Shown here piece after piece: positions 7,695 through 15,776 of a DNA stretch of 42,597 nucleotides. The notes beneath the pieces are model-generated. The model saw nothing but the letters and a program-made list of their open reading frames with translations, was not told where the DNA came from and did no database searches. The position numbers were made by a program, and so were the translations under genes. Each line of letters starts with the position of its first letter. Positions within the stretch are counted from its first letter, which is position 1. Source of the stretch: Nanobdellota archaeon (lineage in GTDB: Archaea; Nanobdellota; Nanobdellia; Pacearchaeales; GW2011-AR1); NCBI GenBank assembly GCA_028867075.1, contig JAGWGZ010000004.1, positions 1 to 42,597 of the forward strand, written 5' to 3'.

Positions 7695-8476
7695 GCTCTT
7701 ATAACTAGTGCCCCTGCCTGCAGGCTTCCATTCATATCCATATAAACCACAGGGAATAATTCCGAATAAACCGACGTCAAACTTGAGATGTTATCATTTG
7801 TTCCCACTGAAGTCTGATTCTGATAAGTAAAATTAAATCCAAAATTATCTGACGGTGCAACATCAAAATAATTCTTTACAGTATTGTAATTATTGTCATA
7901 ATCTTTTATGAGACTGACCAGATTCACCTCAAGGGGAAATGCGGAGGAATAATTCACTTCCTGAAGAAGAGAGTAATATCCGTTTTGTTGATCTTGTTTG
8001 AGATTATTGCATCCATTCAGGTTATTCGGCGGAAGAGAAGGGTAGTAGGGAGAATAAACAGCATAAAAGGAACCTGTCAGGGCAGACCAATCAAACCATA
8101 AATCATTATCGGAAACATAAGCAGGAATAACATCGCCGTTAAGGTTCATGATTGTGACATTTGCTCCTATTCCCGCGGCCGTGAAAAAGTTGCTGAGGGA
8201 TACGCATTTCTGGCTTTGTTGATCTATGTTAAAATAAACCTTTGTGAAATTCCCCGTAGCATTCCCGATTATCTTATAATATAATGGGCTAAGCAATGAA
8301 TTCTTGTCCTGATGAGACGCGACTGTGGGTTGCAGGATTGCATAAAGAAAAACGATAAATCCGACAAAGATTATGAAAGAGATTATAACATCTATGTGTG
8401 AGCCCTTGCGATTTTCATGGAAAAGCGCTCCGGAGGACTTGTGAATCCCGAAGAAAAGTACCCTCTTTTGTTTCAT
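7688..8476 (-). CDS. Pilus-operon membrane protein with large extracellular domain
   Basis: A 262-aa protein. After an unusually long 30-residue N-terminus come RKGSHIDVIISFIIFVGFIVFLYAIL, a pilin-like basic-to-hydrophobic transition with one membrane helix (about residues 30-52), and then an extracellular Asn/Ser/Tyr-rich domain of about 200 residues with likely glycosylation sequons. A TATA-like TTTTATATATT about 27 nt upstream gives it its own leaderless promoter and supports the start at 8476 despite the long leader. It is probably a tip or minor pilin of the archaeal pilus encoded upstream (inference from position). Confidence 0.55.
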   Translation of the reverse strand: MKQKRVLFFGIHKSSGALFHENRKGSHIDVIISFIIFVGFIVFLYAILQPTVASHQDKNSLLSPLYYKIIGNATGNFTKVYFNIDQQSQKCVSLSNFFTAAGIGANVTIMNLNGDVIPAYVSDNDLWFDWSALTGSFYAVYSPYYPSLPPNNLNGCNNLKQDQQNGYYSLLQEVNYSSAFPLEVNLVSLIKDYDNNYNTVKNYFDVAPSDNFGFNFTYQNQTSVGTNDNISSLTSVYSELFPVVYMDMNGSLQAGALVIRAW

Positions 8477-8506
8477 AAACCATTTTATCTCGGCAAATAT
8501 ATAAAA

Positions 8507-9370
8507 TTATCCGAAGAGCAGGTTTGCTCCTGTGGAAATAAGGAAAGAGAACAACATGAGCGCGAAAGAATGTTTTATTCCTGCCTTTACGCTTCCCTCT
8601 GACAATTTGCCTATTGTAAGCCCGCTGAACAATCCTTGAACCAAAAGCAGAAACAAGAATGCATTTGAAAGTTGTGAAGCCTGTATTGATGCACCGGAAG
8701 AGGCTGCTGATGCCCCGGCGCTCCCGCCAAGCAATCCGCCCAGGCCGCCCAACCCCCCCGCGCTGAAGCTTGAGATAAGGGGCAGAATCTTGAACTGCAT
8801 GACCAGGATGATTACAATAAATATAAAGAATATAACATATCCCTGGACAACAAGTGTGGATGCTGCTGATTTCCTTTCTTTGCCGAGTTTGTCAGACATA
8901 GTGACTGCGGAAGCGACAGACTCCAGGATTCTTCCTATGTCCCCTCCTGCCCTTTCTGCCTCCCCTATGAGGGTGAGCGCCCGTGAAATTGTCTTGTTGT
9001 TTACATCATCCGAAAAAATCTTAAGGGCATTCTTCAGGGGAATTCCGAGGGAGATCTGGTTCGCGAGTTTTTTTATGTTCATGCTCAGCGCTCCATAGGG
9101 CTTGTCTCTTGAGTTGATTATACTTCTGTTTATCGGGGTTCCGCTTTTTACGCTTTCAACAAGGTCTCTTGCAAATTCAAGGAACATTTCTTCCTTTTCA
9201 ACATCGGTTTTGTTTTCCTGTATGACTGAGAACACAAAAGGAGAAACAGCAACGATTATCCCTATTCCGAATACAAGAAAGAAAACTTTTGTATTGGCGA
9301 GCAGAAGGGAAAGCAGGATTATCAAAAGCCCCGCGCCTATTCCGACCCAGTGCGTCTTTTTTAATTCCAT
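8507..9370 (-). CDS. Type IV pilus platform protein, TadC/FlaJ-like (T2SF domain), second copy
   Basis: A 287-aa integral membrane protein. Two N-terminal helices (about residues 9-50) precede a cytoplasmic T2SF-type domain (FLEFARDLVESVKSG, GEAERAGGDIGRILESVA), then a helix around 170-192, a Gly/Ala-rich loop (GGLGGLGGLLGG) and two more helices at the C-terminus. T2SF proteins form the inner-membrane platform that couples the ATPase to pilin extraction. It follows a longer platform gene (9392-10705) by 21 bp, so the machine probably uses a heterodimeric platform like TadB/TadC. The Gly-rich loop between the membrane helices is odd for the family. Confidence 0.85.
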   Translation of the reverse strand: MELKKTHWVGIGAGLLIILLSLLLANTKVFFLVFGIGIIVAVSPFVFSVIQENKTDVEKEEMFLEFARDLVESVKSGTPINRSIINSRDKPYGALSMNIKKLANQISLGIPLKNALKIFSDDVNNKTISRALTLIGEAERAGGDIGRILESVASAVTMSDKLGKERKSAASTLVVQGYVIFFIFIVIILVMQFKILPLISSFSAGGLGGLGGLLGGSAGASAASSGASIQASQLSNAFLFLLLVQGLFSGLTIGKLSEGSVKAGIKHSFALMLFSFLISTGANLLFG

Positions 9371-9391
9371 TATCTGTTTTTGTTAGTCATT

Positions 9392-10705
9392 TTATTTGCT
9401 TGGCTGCTTTAACTGAAGGAACATCAGGAAGACGAAATTTATCCCCGCGACTCCCAGCACCATCATGAGCGAGATTGTTGCAGGACTCAGTGATATTCCA
9501 AGTCCACTGACCTGAATCATCATGAGCAGGAGCATGAGTATCATCGGAGCTGCAATGACTATGCTGATGTAAACATCAATGAACGTCTCGGATGCCCTTG
9601 TGGACCTTTCTCTTTCAAGGCGGTAATCAAGAAGAAGGCTCTCTGACCTCTTTTCAAAGAATTCTCCGAGGTCTCCACCGGAAGTTATGTTTGTTGCGAG
9701 GCTGTTGTATAAATCTGCAAGCTTCTTGCTCGGGCAATTGTCTGCCGCATTTCTCAGCGAGGTCACAAGGTCGTGCCCGTAAACATTTATTTCGTTCATG
9801 ACTTTTGTGAATTGTGTTTTCAGGTTAGGGTATTCCCCGGTTGAAATTATTATGTGGAAGATATTTGTTGGTTCTATCCTTGATCCTGCTATTGCGGACA
9901 TATTTATAGTCGCAAAAGGAAGTTCCTGGTCTATCTTTGATTCCAGCGACTTTTTCTCCATCGTCGGATAAAAATAGAGGAAGATAAAAGTCACGAGGGG
10001 AAGAACAAATAATATCCAGAATATCTCAAGAAATCTTGTGATAATATCCGTCACCGGAGTTATGAACGGCGGGACTGAAGTTAAATTGAAAAAGAGCAGG
10101 AACATGAAGATGATGAATGCCAGCCCGGTTGCGATTAATGTTGACATGAGGATTACAGAAACATACGCGGAGGGAATGAATCCAAGATTTGTCTTCAGCA
10201 AATCATCTATCATGCCCTGGAAACTTTTACTCCCTACCATAGGCCGGGCAATTTCTGAAAAGACCTTGCTTGCAAGCCCGGTATAAACATGGGGTCTCTT
10301 CATCTTTTCTTTCTGCTTCGCTGTCTCCTTCTTTTTCTTTTCCAGCCTCCCCACCACTTCTTTTTCTGTTTTTGAAATTTTATATTCGCGAATGAGCCTC
10401 ATGGTCTCTTCCAGCTTTTTAGCAAAGCTCTCTTTTTGTTTCTTGGTCCCGGGATTTTGAACATTACCGCCAATGGAATTCACGCTCGCGAGTGTCCTGT
10501 TCAATTCAATTTTTTCAAGGATTGCGGAAATTTTGCTGTTTTCCTCGCCAAGCTGTTTTTTCAGCGCCTCTGCCTGAGCCGTAATGGAGCTTGCTGTTAC
10601 TTTAACACCGGAATGTACAAGGGAAGTCAATTCGTTGATGATCTTCTTTTCTTTTGAGATTATTTTTTTCAGTTCCAGGAAACTGTCCTCTCTTTTTTCA
10701 ATCAT
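9392..10705 (-). CDS. Type IV pilus platform protein, FlaJ/TadB-like (T2SF domain) with N-terminal coiled coil
   Basis: A 437-aa protein. Residues 1-140 are charged and helical, probably coiled coil (KELKKIISKEKKIINELTSL), an extension many FlaJ homologues lack. Membrane helices follow at about 185-210 and 225-255, then a cytoplasmic T2SF domain with ELPFATINMSAIAGSRIEPTNIF and NITSGGDLGEFFEKRSESLL, and two C-terminal helices. It overlaps the upstream 64-aa gene by 4 bp (ATGA-type) and is transcribed with the ATPase. Role: membrane platform of the pilus assembly machine, partner of the ATPase at 10935-12503. Confidence 0.88.
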   Translation of the reverse strand: MIEKREDSFLELKKIISKEKKIINELTSLVHSGVKVTASSITAQAEALKKQLGEENSKISAILEKIELNRTLASVNSIGGNVQNPGTKKQKESFAKKLEETMRLIREYKISKTEKEVVGRLEKKKKETAKQKEKMKRPHVYTGLASKVFSEIARPMVGSKSFQGMIDDLLKTNLGFIPSAYVSVILMSTLIATGLAFIIFMFLLFFNLTSVPPFITPVTDIITRFLEIFWILFVLPLVTFIFLYFYPTMEKKSLESKIDQELPFATINMSAIAGSRIEPTNIFHIIISTGEYPNLKTQFTKVMNEINVYGHDLVTSLRNAADNCPSKKLADLYNSLATNITSGGDLGEFFEKRSESLLLDYRLERERSTRASETFIDVYISIVIAAPMILMLLLMMIQVSGLGISLSPATISLMMVLGVAGINFVFLMFLQLKQPSK

Positions 10706-10896
10706 TTCAGCGCCTCTGTCAATTTATTCTGAACTCCAGAAATGAACTTCTTCGCTGCATTGAACTTATCAACATCTCTTTTCCTGTATGCTTCCTCAAG
10801 ATTCTGCTCCGCCTCATCAAGCGAAAGAACAAGGTGTCTCAGTAATGATGATTCATCTGCTATTTTCTTTACAGAATCTGCCGCCTCTTTTTCCAT
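10702..10896 (-). CDS. Small helical protein between pilus ATPase and platform genes
   Basis: A 64-aa protein that is almost entirely charged helix (SLDEAEQNLEEAYRKRDVDKFNAAKKF) with heptad-like spacing. No signal peptide or membrane helix is visible. It sits 38 bp after the ATPase gene and overlaps the platform gene start by 4 bp, so it is part of the operon and probably made in proportion to the platform protein. Its shape resembles the coiled-coil N-terminal part of the neighbouring platform protein, so it may be an adaptor or regulator of the ATPase-platform contact (inference). I do not recognise a family. Confidence 0.65.
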   Translation of the reverse strand: MEKEAADSVKKIADESSLLRHLVLSLDEAEQNLEEAYRKRDVDKFNAAKKFISGVQNKLTEALK

Positions 10897-10934
10897 GTCA
10901 TAAAAATGCCGAATGCATTATTAAATTTTTTCGT

Positions 10935-12503
10935 CTAGAATCGGATATTGTACATGCCGAGAACTTCCCGGGGTTTTTTGTAATATTCATTTACAATCTG
11001 CTGAACCTTTTTGAAATCAAACACCTTGTTCCTGAAAAGCTCATAAAGCAGTTGGGTTCTCCTCCTGAATTCAACCTCAAGTTCCTGCATGCTCAGTCCA
11101 TATCTCCCGGAGATTTTCTCAAACACCTTGCTGTTTCTTTTGAAATAAAAATTATCATCAACAGGGTTCCAGACAAAGGGGGTATTTGTGAGTGCAATTC
11201 CCTCGGGATTAACATCTATGACTTCTACAATCTCTCTCAACCGTCTTGTTTCTTCTTTGTTGACAATGGCGTGAGTCATGATACAGACGCAATCCAGGAC
11301 ATTGAGCAGCGTCGGAGGAAGCTCTATCGGGGGGGTTTCCAGCCTTCGGATAACACTCTCTACAGAGTCAGAGTGTATTGTGCTTACAGATGAGTGCCCG
11401 GATGCCATACCCTGGAATAGAACAGAAGCTTCTCTTCCCCTTACCTCTCCCACAATGACATAGTCCGGATTCTGCCTGAATGAGCTTCTCAGCAAATCAA
11501 AAAGGCTTACAGAACCAACCCCTCTTAATCCTGAAGATGATCTGGAAACGCTCGGAAGCCAGTTCTCCCTCGGAAGATTCAGTTCTCGTGTATCCTCAAT
11601 TGAAACTACTCTTGCTTCAGGAGGCATAAAGAATGCAATTGCATTTAGCAGGGTTGTTTTTCCGGACGAAGTCCCGCCGGTTATTAGGATATTCATTTTG
11701 TATTGTATAAGAAGCCACATGTATGCAAGCATTTCCGGGCTTAGCGTGTTGAATGAAATGAGCTGCATCGGGGTCCATGGCTCTTTAGTGAACTTTCTTA
11801 TGGTGAATGTAGGCCCTCTGCTTGTAATGTCTTTTGTATAGGTTGCATTTACTCTGCTTCCGTCGGGCAGGCTTCCGTCAAGGATAGGGTTTGCATATGA
11901 AATGTATTGCCCGGATCTCTGCGCGAGCTTTTCAACAAAACCTTCAAGCCGGTCAATGTCCCTGAATATCACGTTTGTTTTCATGTTCCTGTAAAGCCTG
12001 TGAACAATGTAAACCGGAGTGTCTGCGCCGTTGTTCTCAATGTCTTCTATAAAATAATCCCTAAGAAGAGGCTCTATCTCATTGAATCCAATGAAGTCCC
12101 GGCACAGGTAGTAATATATCTTCTTGTAGCTTTCATATGGGATGTCTATTCCGAGTTCTATTGCAAGAAACTTGAATCGCTGATCAATGTAATCCAGGAG
12201 CCCGTCGAGGTCCTTTTCAACTATGATATCAAAGCTTATCATTTCCCTCATCGCATTGAGAATTCTCCTTCTGAATTCCTCTTCAACTTTGTTAAGCATA
12301 GGCTCCTCTATTTCATAGACTATCTCGTAAATCTTGGGATCCCAGTACACGTGCGCAAATGCAAACGGGGAAATCAGGCAATATCTGATGTCAACTTTTG
12401 TCTTGTCGTCTATCCTGTTCATCTTGGGAATCTGGGGCGAGAAATCAATCTGGATTCTCGGATAATTCTCTATTCCTGATTTCGTTTCCTGTTGTGCTGC
12501 CAT
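10935..12503 (-). CDS. Type II/IV secretion-system ATPase of the archaeal pilus (GspE/FlaI/TadA family)
   Basis: A 522-aa cytoplasmic hexameric-type ATPase. Motifs in order: LDGSLPDGSRVNATY (N-domain to C-domain junction), Walker A GGTSSGKTTLLNA, Asp box SIEDTRELNL, Walker B PDYVIVGEVRG, and His box GMASGHSSVSTIHSDS. All ATPase motifs are intact. It powers pilin insertion into the filament from the membrane platform formed by the two T2SF proteins downstream. Its ATG overlaps the stop of the preceding pilin by one base. The single ATPase with no obvious PilT-like second ATPase suggests assembly without a dedicated retraction motor. Confidence 0.93.
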   Translation of the reverse strand: MAAQQETKSGIENYPRIQIDFSPQIPKMNRIDDKTKVDIRYCLISPFAFAHVYWDPKIYEIVYEIEEPMLNKVEEEFRRRILNAMREMISFDIIVEKDLDGLLDYIDQRFKFLAIELGIDIPYESYKKIYYYLCRDFIGFNEIEPLLRDYFIEDIENNGADTPVYIVHRLYRNMKTNVIFRDIDRLEGFVEKLAQRSGQYISYANPILDGSLPDGSRVNATYTKDITSRGPTFTIRKFTKEPWTPMQLISFNTLSPEMLAYMWLLIQYKMNILITGGTSSGKTTLLNAIAFFMPPEARVVSIEDTRELNLPRENWLPSVSRSSSGLRGVGSVSLFDLLRSSFRQNPDYVIVGEVRGREASVLFQGMASGHSSVSTIHSDSVESVIRRLETPPIELPPTLLNVLDCVCIMTHAIVNKEETRRLREIVEVIDVNPEGIALTNTPFVWNPVDDNFYFKRNSKVFEKISGRYGLSMQELEVEFRRRTQLLYELFRNKVFDFKKVQQIVNEYYKKPREVLGMYNIRF

Positions 12504-13054
12504 TATCCTGATTCAAAATCTATATTCGGATTTGTGCCTCCCTGGTTTGATATGAAAATATTGTAAGGCGTTGATGACTGCGTCAGCGAATAAAGGGAGT
12601 CCTGTCCGTTGAATGTTATATTGTATTGTCTGCTGTAATTCAGCGTCATGTTTACAAGATTGAGATTATTCTGCGCGTGTGTCAGGACTATTATGCTGCC
12701 GTAATTTACAGGCGTGTCCGGCTCGCTGAACTGATAGTGGCTTGTCATGCTGAATGTAATCAAATCGTCTGCTCCGTCTATTGTCAGGGTACCGCTCCTC
12801 ACGCTTATCTGCATTTCTCTCTTGTTTCCAGCGCCTTCCTGAGAAAGTGAAATGATCGTGCTGTCAATGCTGTTCATCATTGAAATGGATTGCTGTAACA
12901 CAGACCTGTCCTGCAATTCCTGTATTTTTGGCTGTACAAATGAAAGGACGAGGCCAATTATAACGAGCGCGATTAGGGTGTAAATCACCGTTTCAATCCA
13001 AACCTGCCCCCTTCTGCTTATAGAAAATCTTTGGTTTGGGCCTCTTTTATTCAT
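12503..13054 (-). CDS. Type IV pilin-like protein
   Basis: A 183-aa protein with a class III signal: basic RFSISRRGQ followed by VWIETVIYTLIALVIIGLVLSFV, where the cleavage site would be near RRG-Q and Glu lies at +5 of the mature protein, as in classic type IV pilins. The C-terminal 130 residues form a Ser/Thr/Asn-rich extracellular domain. A minus-strand TATA (TTTAAATTAAAT) about 26 nt upstream suggests an internal promoter. It is immediately upstream of the ATPase and likely a major or minor pilin. No prepilin peptidase gene is in the window. Confidence 0.8.
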   Translation of the reverse strand: MNKRGPNQRFSISRRGQVWIETVIYTLIALVIIGLVLSFVQPKIQELQDRSVLQQSISMMNSIDSTIISLSQEGAGNKREMQISVRSGTLTIDGADDLITFSMTSHYQFSEPDTPVNYGSIIVLTHAQNNLNLVNMTLNYSRQYNITFNGQDSLYSLTQSSTPYNIFISNQGGTNPNIDFESG

Positions 13055-13091
13055 TCAATCTGAAACAAAATTTAATTTAAATAATTAATTG

Positions 13092-13607
13092 TCAGGCAAG
13101 AAGTCTGCAGTCATCAAGTGAAGAGATTGAATCAGATGAAGAACATTGCTGGCCCTTCACGATTGGCGCTATTTGCACCGAATTTGCCACCCCGCCGCCG
13201 GTCCAGTCATAGACATAGGTCTTCCCAGCATTTTTCCCGGGAAGCTGAACCTCCTGCCCTGAACTTCCCCCAAGATATGTTAACCCGGAGATTATGGTAG
13301 GAGTATTTGTTATCGTAACACTTTCAGAACCCGCCGGTCCTGTCATTGAAACCAGAACGCCATCAACAGCCACGTCACCGATGTTGAGAGAGAACTGCAC
13401 TTTATTTGCGGAACTGTTAAAGCATGAATATTGGTTGTTCAATGTGATTGAATTGAAATTTCCAAAGCAGGCACTTGACTGGGTTATCTTTTGGCTTACC
13501 ATGTTATTGACAACCGTCCACACAACCGCCACGAGGGCAATCGTCAGGACGATGAGAAGCAGCGTTCCTATAATTGCCGATATTCCTCTTTTGCTTTTAT
13601 GTAACAT
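13092..13607 (-). CDS. Archaeal type IV pilin (Pilin_N/DUF1628-like)
   Basis: A 171-aa protein beginning HKSKRGISAIIGTLLLIVLTIALVAVV, the typical archaeal KRG-(I/V)SxxIGT pilin N-terminus with cleavage expected after the Gly. The hydrophobic helix covers about residues 10-35, followed by a beta-rich extracellular domain with four Cys residues (CFGNF, CFNSS, QQCSSS, DDCRLL) that could form two disulfides. It starts 1 bp after the stop of the previous pilin gene, so the two are co-translated. Confidence 0.85.
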   Translation of the reverse strand: MLHKSKRGISAIIGTLLLIVLTIALVAVVWTVVNNMVSQKITQSSACFGNFNSITLNNQYSCFNSSANKVQFSLNIGDVAVDGVLVSMTGPAGSESVTITNTPTIISGLTYLGGSSGQEVQLPGKNAGKTYVYDWTGGGVANSVQIAPIVKGQQCSSSDSISSLDDCRLLA

Positions 13608-13608
13608 T

Positions 13609-14085
13609 TTAACTTCCGCTTACAGAAACCGTCTGGCCTTGGCTAGTGCATGTATAAGATTGTTCCTGCCCGTTGCTTAATGAGCCTCTTAATATTGGTA
13701 CAACGAGCAGACTTGTCACAGTTGTTCCGCTCGGGAAATTAAGAGCTCCGCCGAATGTTCCTCCTGACCTTAATCCTGTCTTGGGCCAATTGCCTGTAAG
13801 AGTTGTTATGTCCCCTGTTGAATAAGAACCGCCCGCACTGTTCATTTGTATACTGAAGCTGTATATCGGAACATTGCCTGCATTTTGCAATGCAAGTTGC
13901 CCCGATTGATAGTTTGCGCTGAACTGCACGTCGCCGCATACAAGTTGGATATTTTCTCCGCTGAATTTTGTGATTGCTTCCTGCGTGAATCCCCTGAACC
14001 AAAGAAAGACGACAAGACCGAGTGCAATGACGATTCCGATAAGCAAAACTGTTGCTATGACCGGAGACACTCCTCTTTTGTTCAT
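13609..14085 (-). CDS. Archaeal type IV pilin (Pilin_N/DUF1628-like)
   Basis: A 158-aa protein beginning MNKRGVSPVIATVLLIGIVIALGLVVFLW, the standard archaeal pilin N-terminus with cleavage expected at KRG-V. The mature extracellular part has two Cys residues and a Gly/Ser-rich beta domain. ATTTATAAATC about 27 nt upstream on the minus strand is a strong TATA box, so this pilin may be expressed at its own level, as would be needed for a major pilin. It shares only the N-terminal signature with its four neighbours; the outer domains are diverse. Confidence 0.87.
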   Translation of the reverse strand: MNKRGVSPVIATVLLIGIVIALGLVVFLWFRGFTQEAITKFSGENIQLVCGDVQFSANYQSGQLALQNAGNVPIYSFSIQMNSAGGSYSTGDITTLTGNWPKTGLRSGGTFGGALNFPSGTTVTSLLVVPILRGSLSNGQEQSYTCTSQGQTVSVSGS

Positions 14086-14129
14086 GGGTTATACAATATG
14101 TTTTGATTTATAAATATGATGCAGGGAAC

Positions 14130-14699
14130 CTAAGAACATTGTATCGGAACTCTTATTTTCGAATTAGTGCAGCTTGCAAATGTCCCCCTGTTATTATATT
14201 CAACATACCTGAGCGGAATGATTTCTATCCACTGAATATGGTTCGTTGGTGAGGAAGGAATTGAAGGAGATACTGAAAGGTTGAATCCGTTGCTTGCCAG
14301 ATTGATTTCATTTCCCGGAGAAATTACGTTGAGATTTTTGCATTGCCCAGTGCACGTGAAGATAACCCCCCCGAGATTTCCTATGCTCGCTTGGCTATTT
14401 TTTATGTAATATGGTGTTAAGTCTGTTGCGGCAATCTGGTCATTGGAATTGTTTGAAGCATGTATGAAGTATCCCGCAATGCTGAATGTTCCTGTATTGC
14501 TTAACGTGAAATTTAATGTGTCTTTTGCGCAATCATATACAAAGTTTGTTACCGCCACTGAAACTCCGTCGGGGCAGGAGACCTGCTGTTGGGGGACATA
14601 TGACTTGAGCCACTGGTATACAAAAATGCTGATGACTATGACTATTGAAATAAGGAGAACATATCCAACAATCTCGCTTACTCCTTTCCTGTTTTTCAT
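14130..14699 (-). CDS. Archaeal type IV pilin-like protein
   Basis: A 189-aa protein beginning MKNRKGVSEIVGYVLLISIVIVISIFVYQWL: RKG-VSE is the class III signal, with a hydrophobic helix at about residues 9-30. The extracellular domain contains six Cys residues (SCPDG, DCAKD, FTCTGQCKN, SCTNS, IQCS) that could form up to three disulfides. Its ATG overlaps the preceding gene stop by 4 bp (ATGA). Part of the pilin array that opens the operon. Confidence 0.83.
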   Translation of the reverse strand: MKNRKGVSEIVGYVLLISIVIVISIFVYQWLKSYVPQQQVSCPDGVSVAVTNFVYDCAKDTLNFTLSNTGTFSIAGYFIHASNNSNDQIAATDLTPYYIKNSQASIGNLGGVIFTCTGQCKNLNVISPGNEINLASNGFNLSVSPSIPSSPTNHIQWIEIIPLRYVEYNNRGTFASCTNSKIRVPIQCS

Positions 14700-15217
14700 T
14701 GGCTGCTTATTGTGTAATTCTGGCCTCCCTTTTCATTTGATATTATGAAAAAAAAGTTTTCCCCGAGGTTTATGTCAAACACGTGAATATTTCCGTTGAG
14801 AATAGCGGTCACGCCGCCCCCTTGAGGGGTGAAACTCTGCGAGTAAATTGAGCCGGTCCCGATTAAGTCTGTGTAGTCATGTACACCTTCAATTGTTAAA
14901 TTAGACTTTACCGTCTGGTATGCAACAAGAGTCATATTCGTGCTGTTTCCAAGGAGAAAATAAAGATTTTCATTCTGGGATTCATTTATGTACGCCTCTG
15001 CAAGACTCGTCAGGTTTCCCTGAATCTGCAGGCTGTTGAAATTGTTATATATCCCATAATCAATGACTTTGGAACTCTCTATGCTTATTTCATCGCGCAG
15101 GTAATATATGTTCGGCGAACTTTGCGATGTCGCATAATTTGATATCAGAACAAAGCTTGCCATTATGGAGACAATTATTATTGCCGCAATGAAGTAGAAT
15201 TGCCCTCTTTTGTTCAT
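14696..15217 (-). CDS. Pilin-like protein, first gene of the pilus operon
   Basis: A 173-aa protein beginning MNKRGQFYFIAAIIIVSIMASFVLISNYA. The KRGQ...F pattern and following hydrophobic helix match archaeal prepilin-like signals, but the mature N-terminus (QFYFIAAI) differs from the VSPVI type of the neighbours and resembles the RGQ-type protein at 12503-13054. The outer domain is Asn/Tyr-rich. A minus-strand TATA (TTAATAAATC) about 26 nt upstream makes this the operon head. It overlaps the next pilin by 4 bp. Confidence 0.72.
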   Translation of the reverse strand: MNKRGQFYFIAAIIIVSIMASFVLISNYATSQSSPNIYYLRDEISIESSKVIDYGIYNNFNSLQIQGNLTSLAEAYINESQNENLYFLLGNSTNMTLVAYQTVKSNLTIEGVHDYTDLIGTGSIYSQSFTPQGGGVTAILNGNIHVFDINLGENFFFIISNEKGGQNYTISSQ

Positions 15218-15235
15218 ATTAAAATTAGAAAAAAG

Positions 15236-15250
15236 AGATTTATTAATTTA
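15236..15250 (-). promoter_or_regulatory. TATA box of the pilus operon
   Basis: TAAATTAATAAATCTC on the minus strand is centred about 26 nt upstream of the ATG at 15217, predicting a leaderless transcript for the eleven-gene pilus locus. Confidence 0.5.
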
Positions 15251-15399
15251 GTGTTCTAAGCCGCCATAATAAATATCCGTATTAATAAACTTGGGATAAT
15301 CTCTTACCGGTCTCACTTAATTTTTGATATAATAACTTTAGCAATCTCCCTAACTTTTTGTGCTCATTGCGGGTTATCTTGCTATTTTTCATTTCAAAA

Positions 15400-15660
15400 T
15401 TGTAGACCGGAGAGTTGCCTGGAAATTCACAAAAAGTTTTTCCTAACCTTCCTCAACCCCGCGCTCTGTCAAGCACCTTAACAAATGTTTAGGGCTGCTC
15501 CGATCAAGGCCTGACCCGTTTCGCATATGCAAGATCGAGACAGACAGAGTCTCAATGTCTGGATTAGGGCTTCCTGTCAATATCCTCACGTCCCTCCTTG
15601 CAGTCTGCCATAAAGCCCGCTTGCAATCGGCGGAGGGCTAACCCGCCTACCTGTCTACGA
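15400..15660 (-). ncRNA. Signal recognition particle 7S RNA
   Basis: Read on the minus strand, about 260 nt carry the SRP RNA core. GCGAAACGGGTCAGG and GGAGCAGCCC are the two sides of helix 8 with its SRP54-binding internal loop. CAGACA...TGTCTG forms a hairpin just before it at the helix 6 position. The 5' part with GGCGGGTTAGCCC and CTCCGCC looks like the Alu domain. The ends pair (GTAGAC at about 15658 with GTCTAC at about 15403, helix 1), which fixes the boundaries. CTTAAAATACC about 26 nt upstream is a TATA candidate, and TTTT follows the 3' end. The helix 8 apical loop reads CC-TTGATC-GG rather than a clean GNRA-type loop. Exact ends are approximate to a few bases. Confidence 0.85.
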
Positions 15661-15709
15661 AAATCAAAGCAACCAGGGGTATTTTAAGGTTATGTACTTT
15701 AACTTTCCA

Positions 15710-15722
15710 GTGATGTCATCAC
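15710..15722. promoter_or_regulatory. Palindrome GTGATG-T-CATCAC between SRP RNA and secreted-protein gene
   Basis: A perfect 6-bp inverted repeat around one base, lying about 20 bp upstream of the SRP RNA TATA and about 25 bp upstream of the plus-strand TATA. It is a candidate regulator site, with no protein assigned. Confidence 0.35.
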
Positions 15723-15746
15723 CAAACGGGAATAACAGTGCATAAG

Positions 15747-15776
15747 GTTTATATATGGGAAATAATTGAAATTATT
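15747..15776 (+). promoter_or_regulatory. TATA box and start-site palindrome of the 15777 gene
   Basis: GGTTTATATATGGG is centred about 26 nt before the ATG. Between it and the ATG lies AATAATT-GA-AATTATT, a perfect 7-bp inverted repeat ending immediately before the start codon. A repressor bound there would block transcription initiation, so it is an operator candidate, though AT-rich palindromes also arise by chance. Confidence 0.45.
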
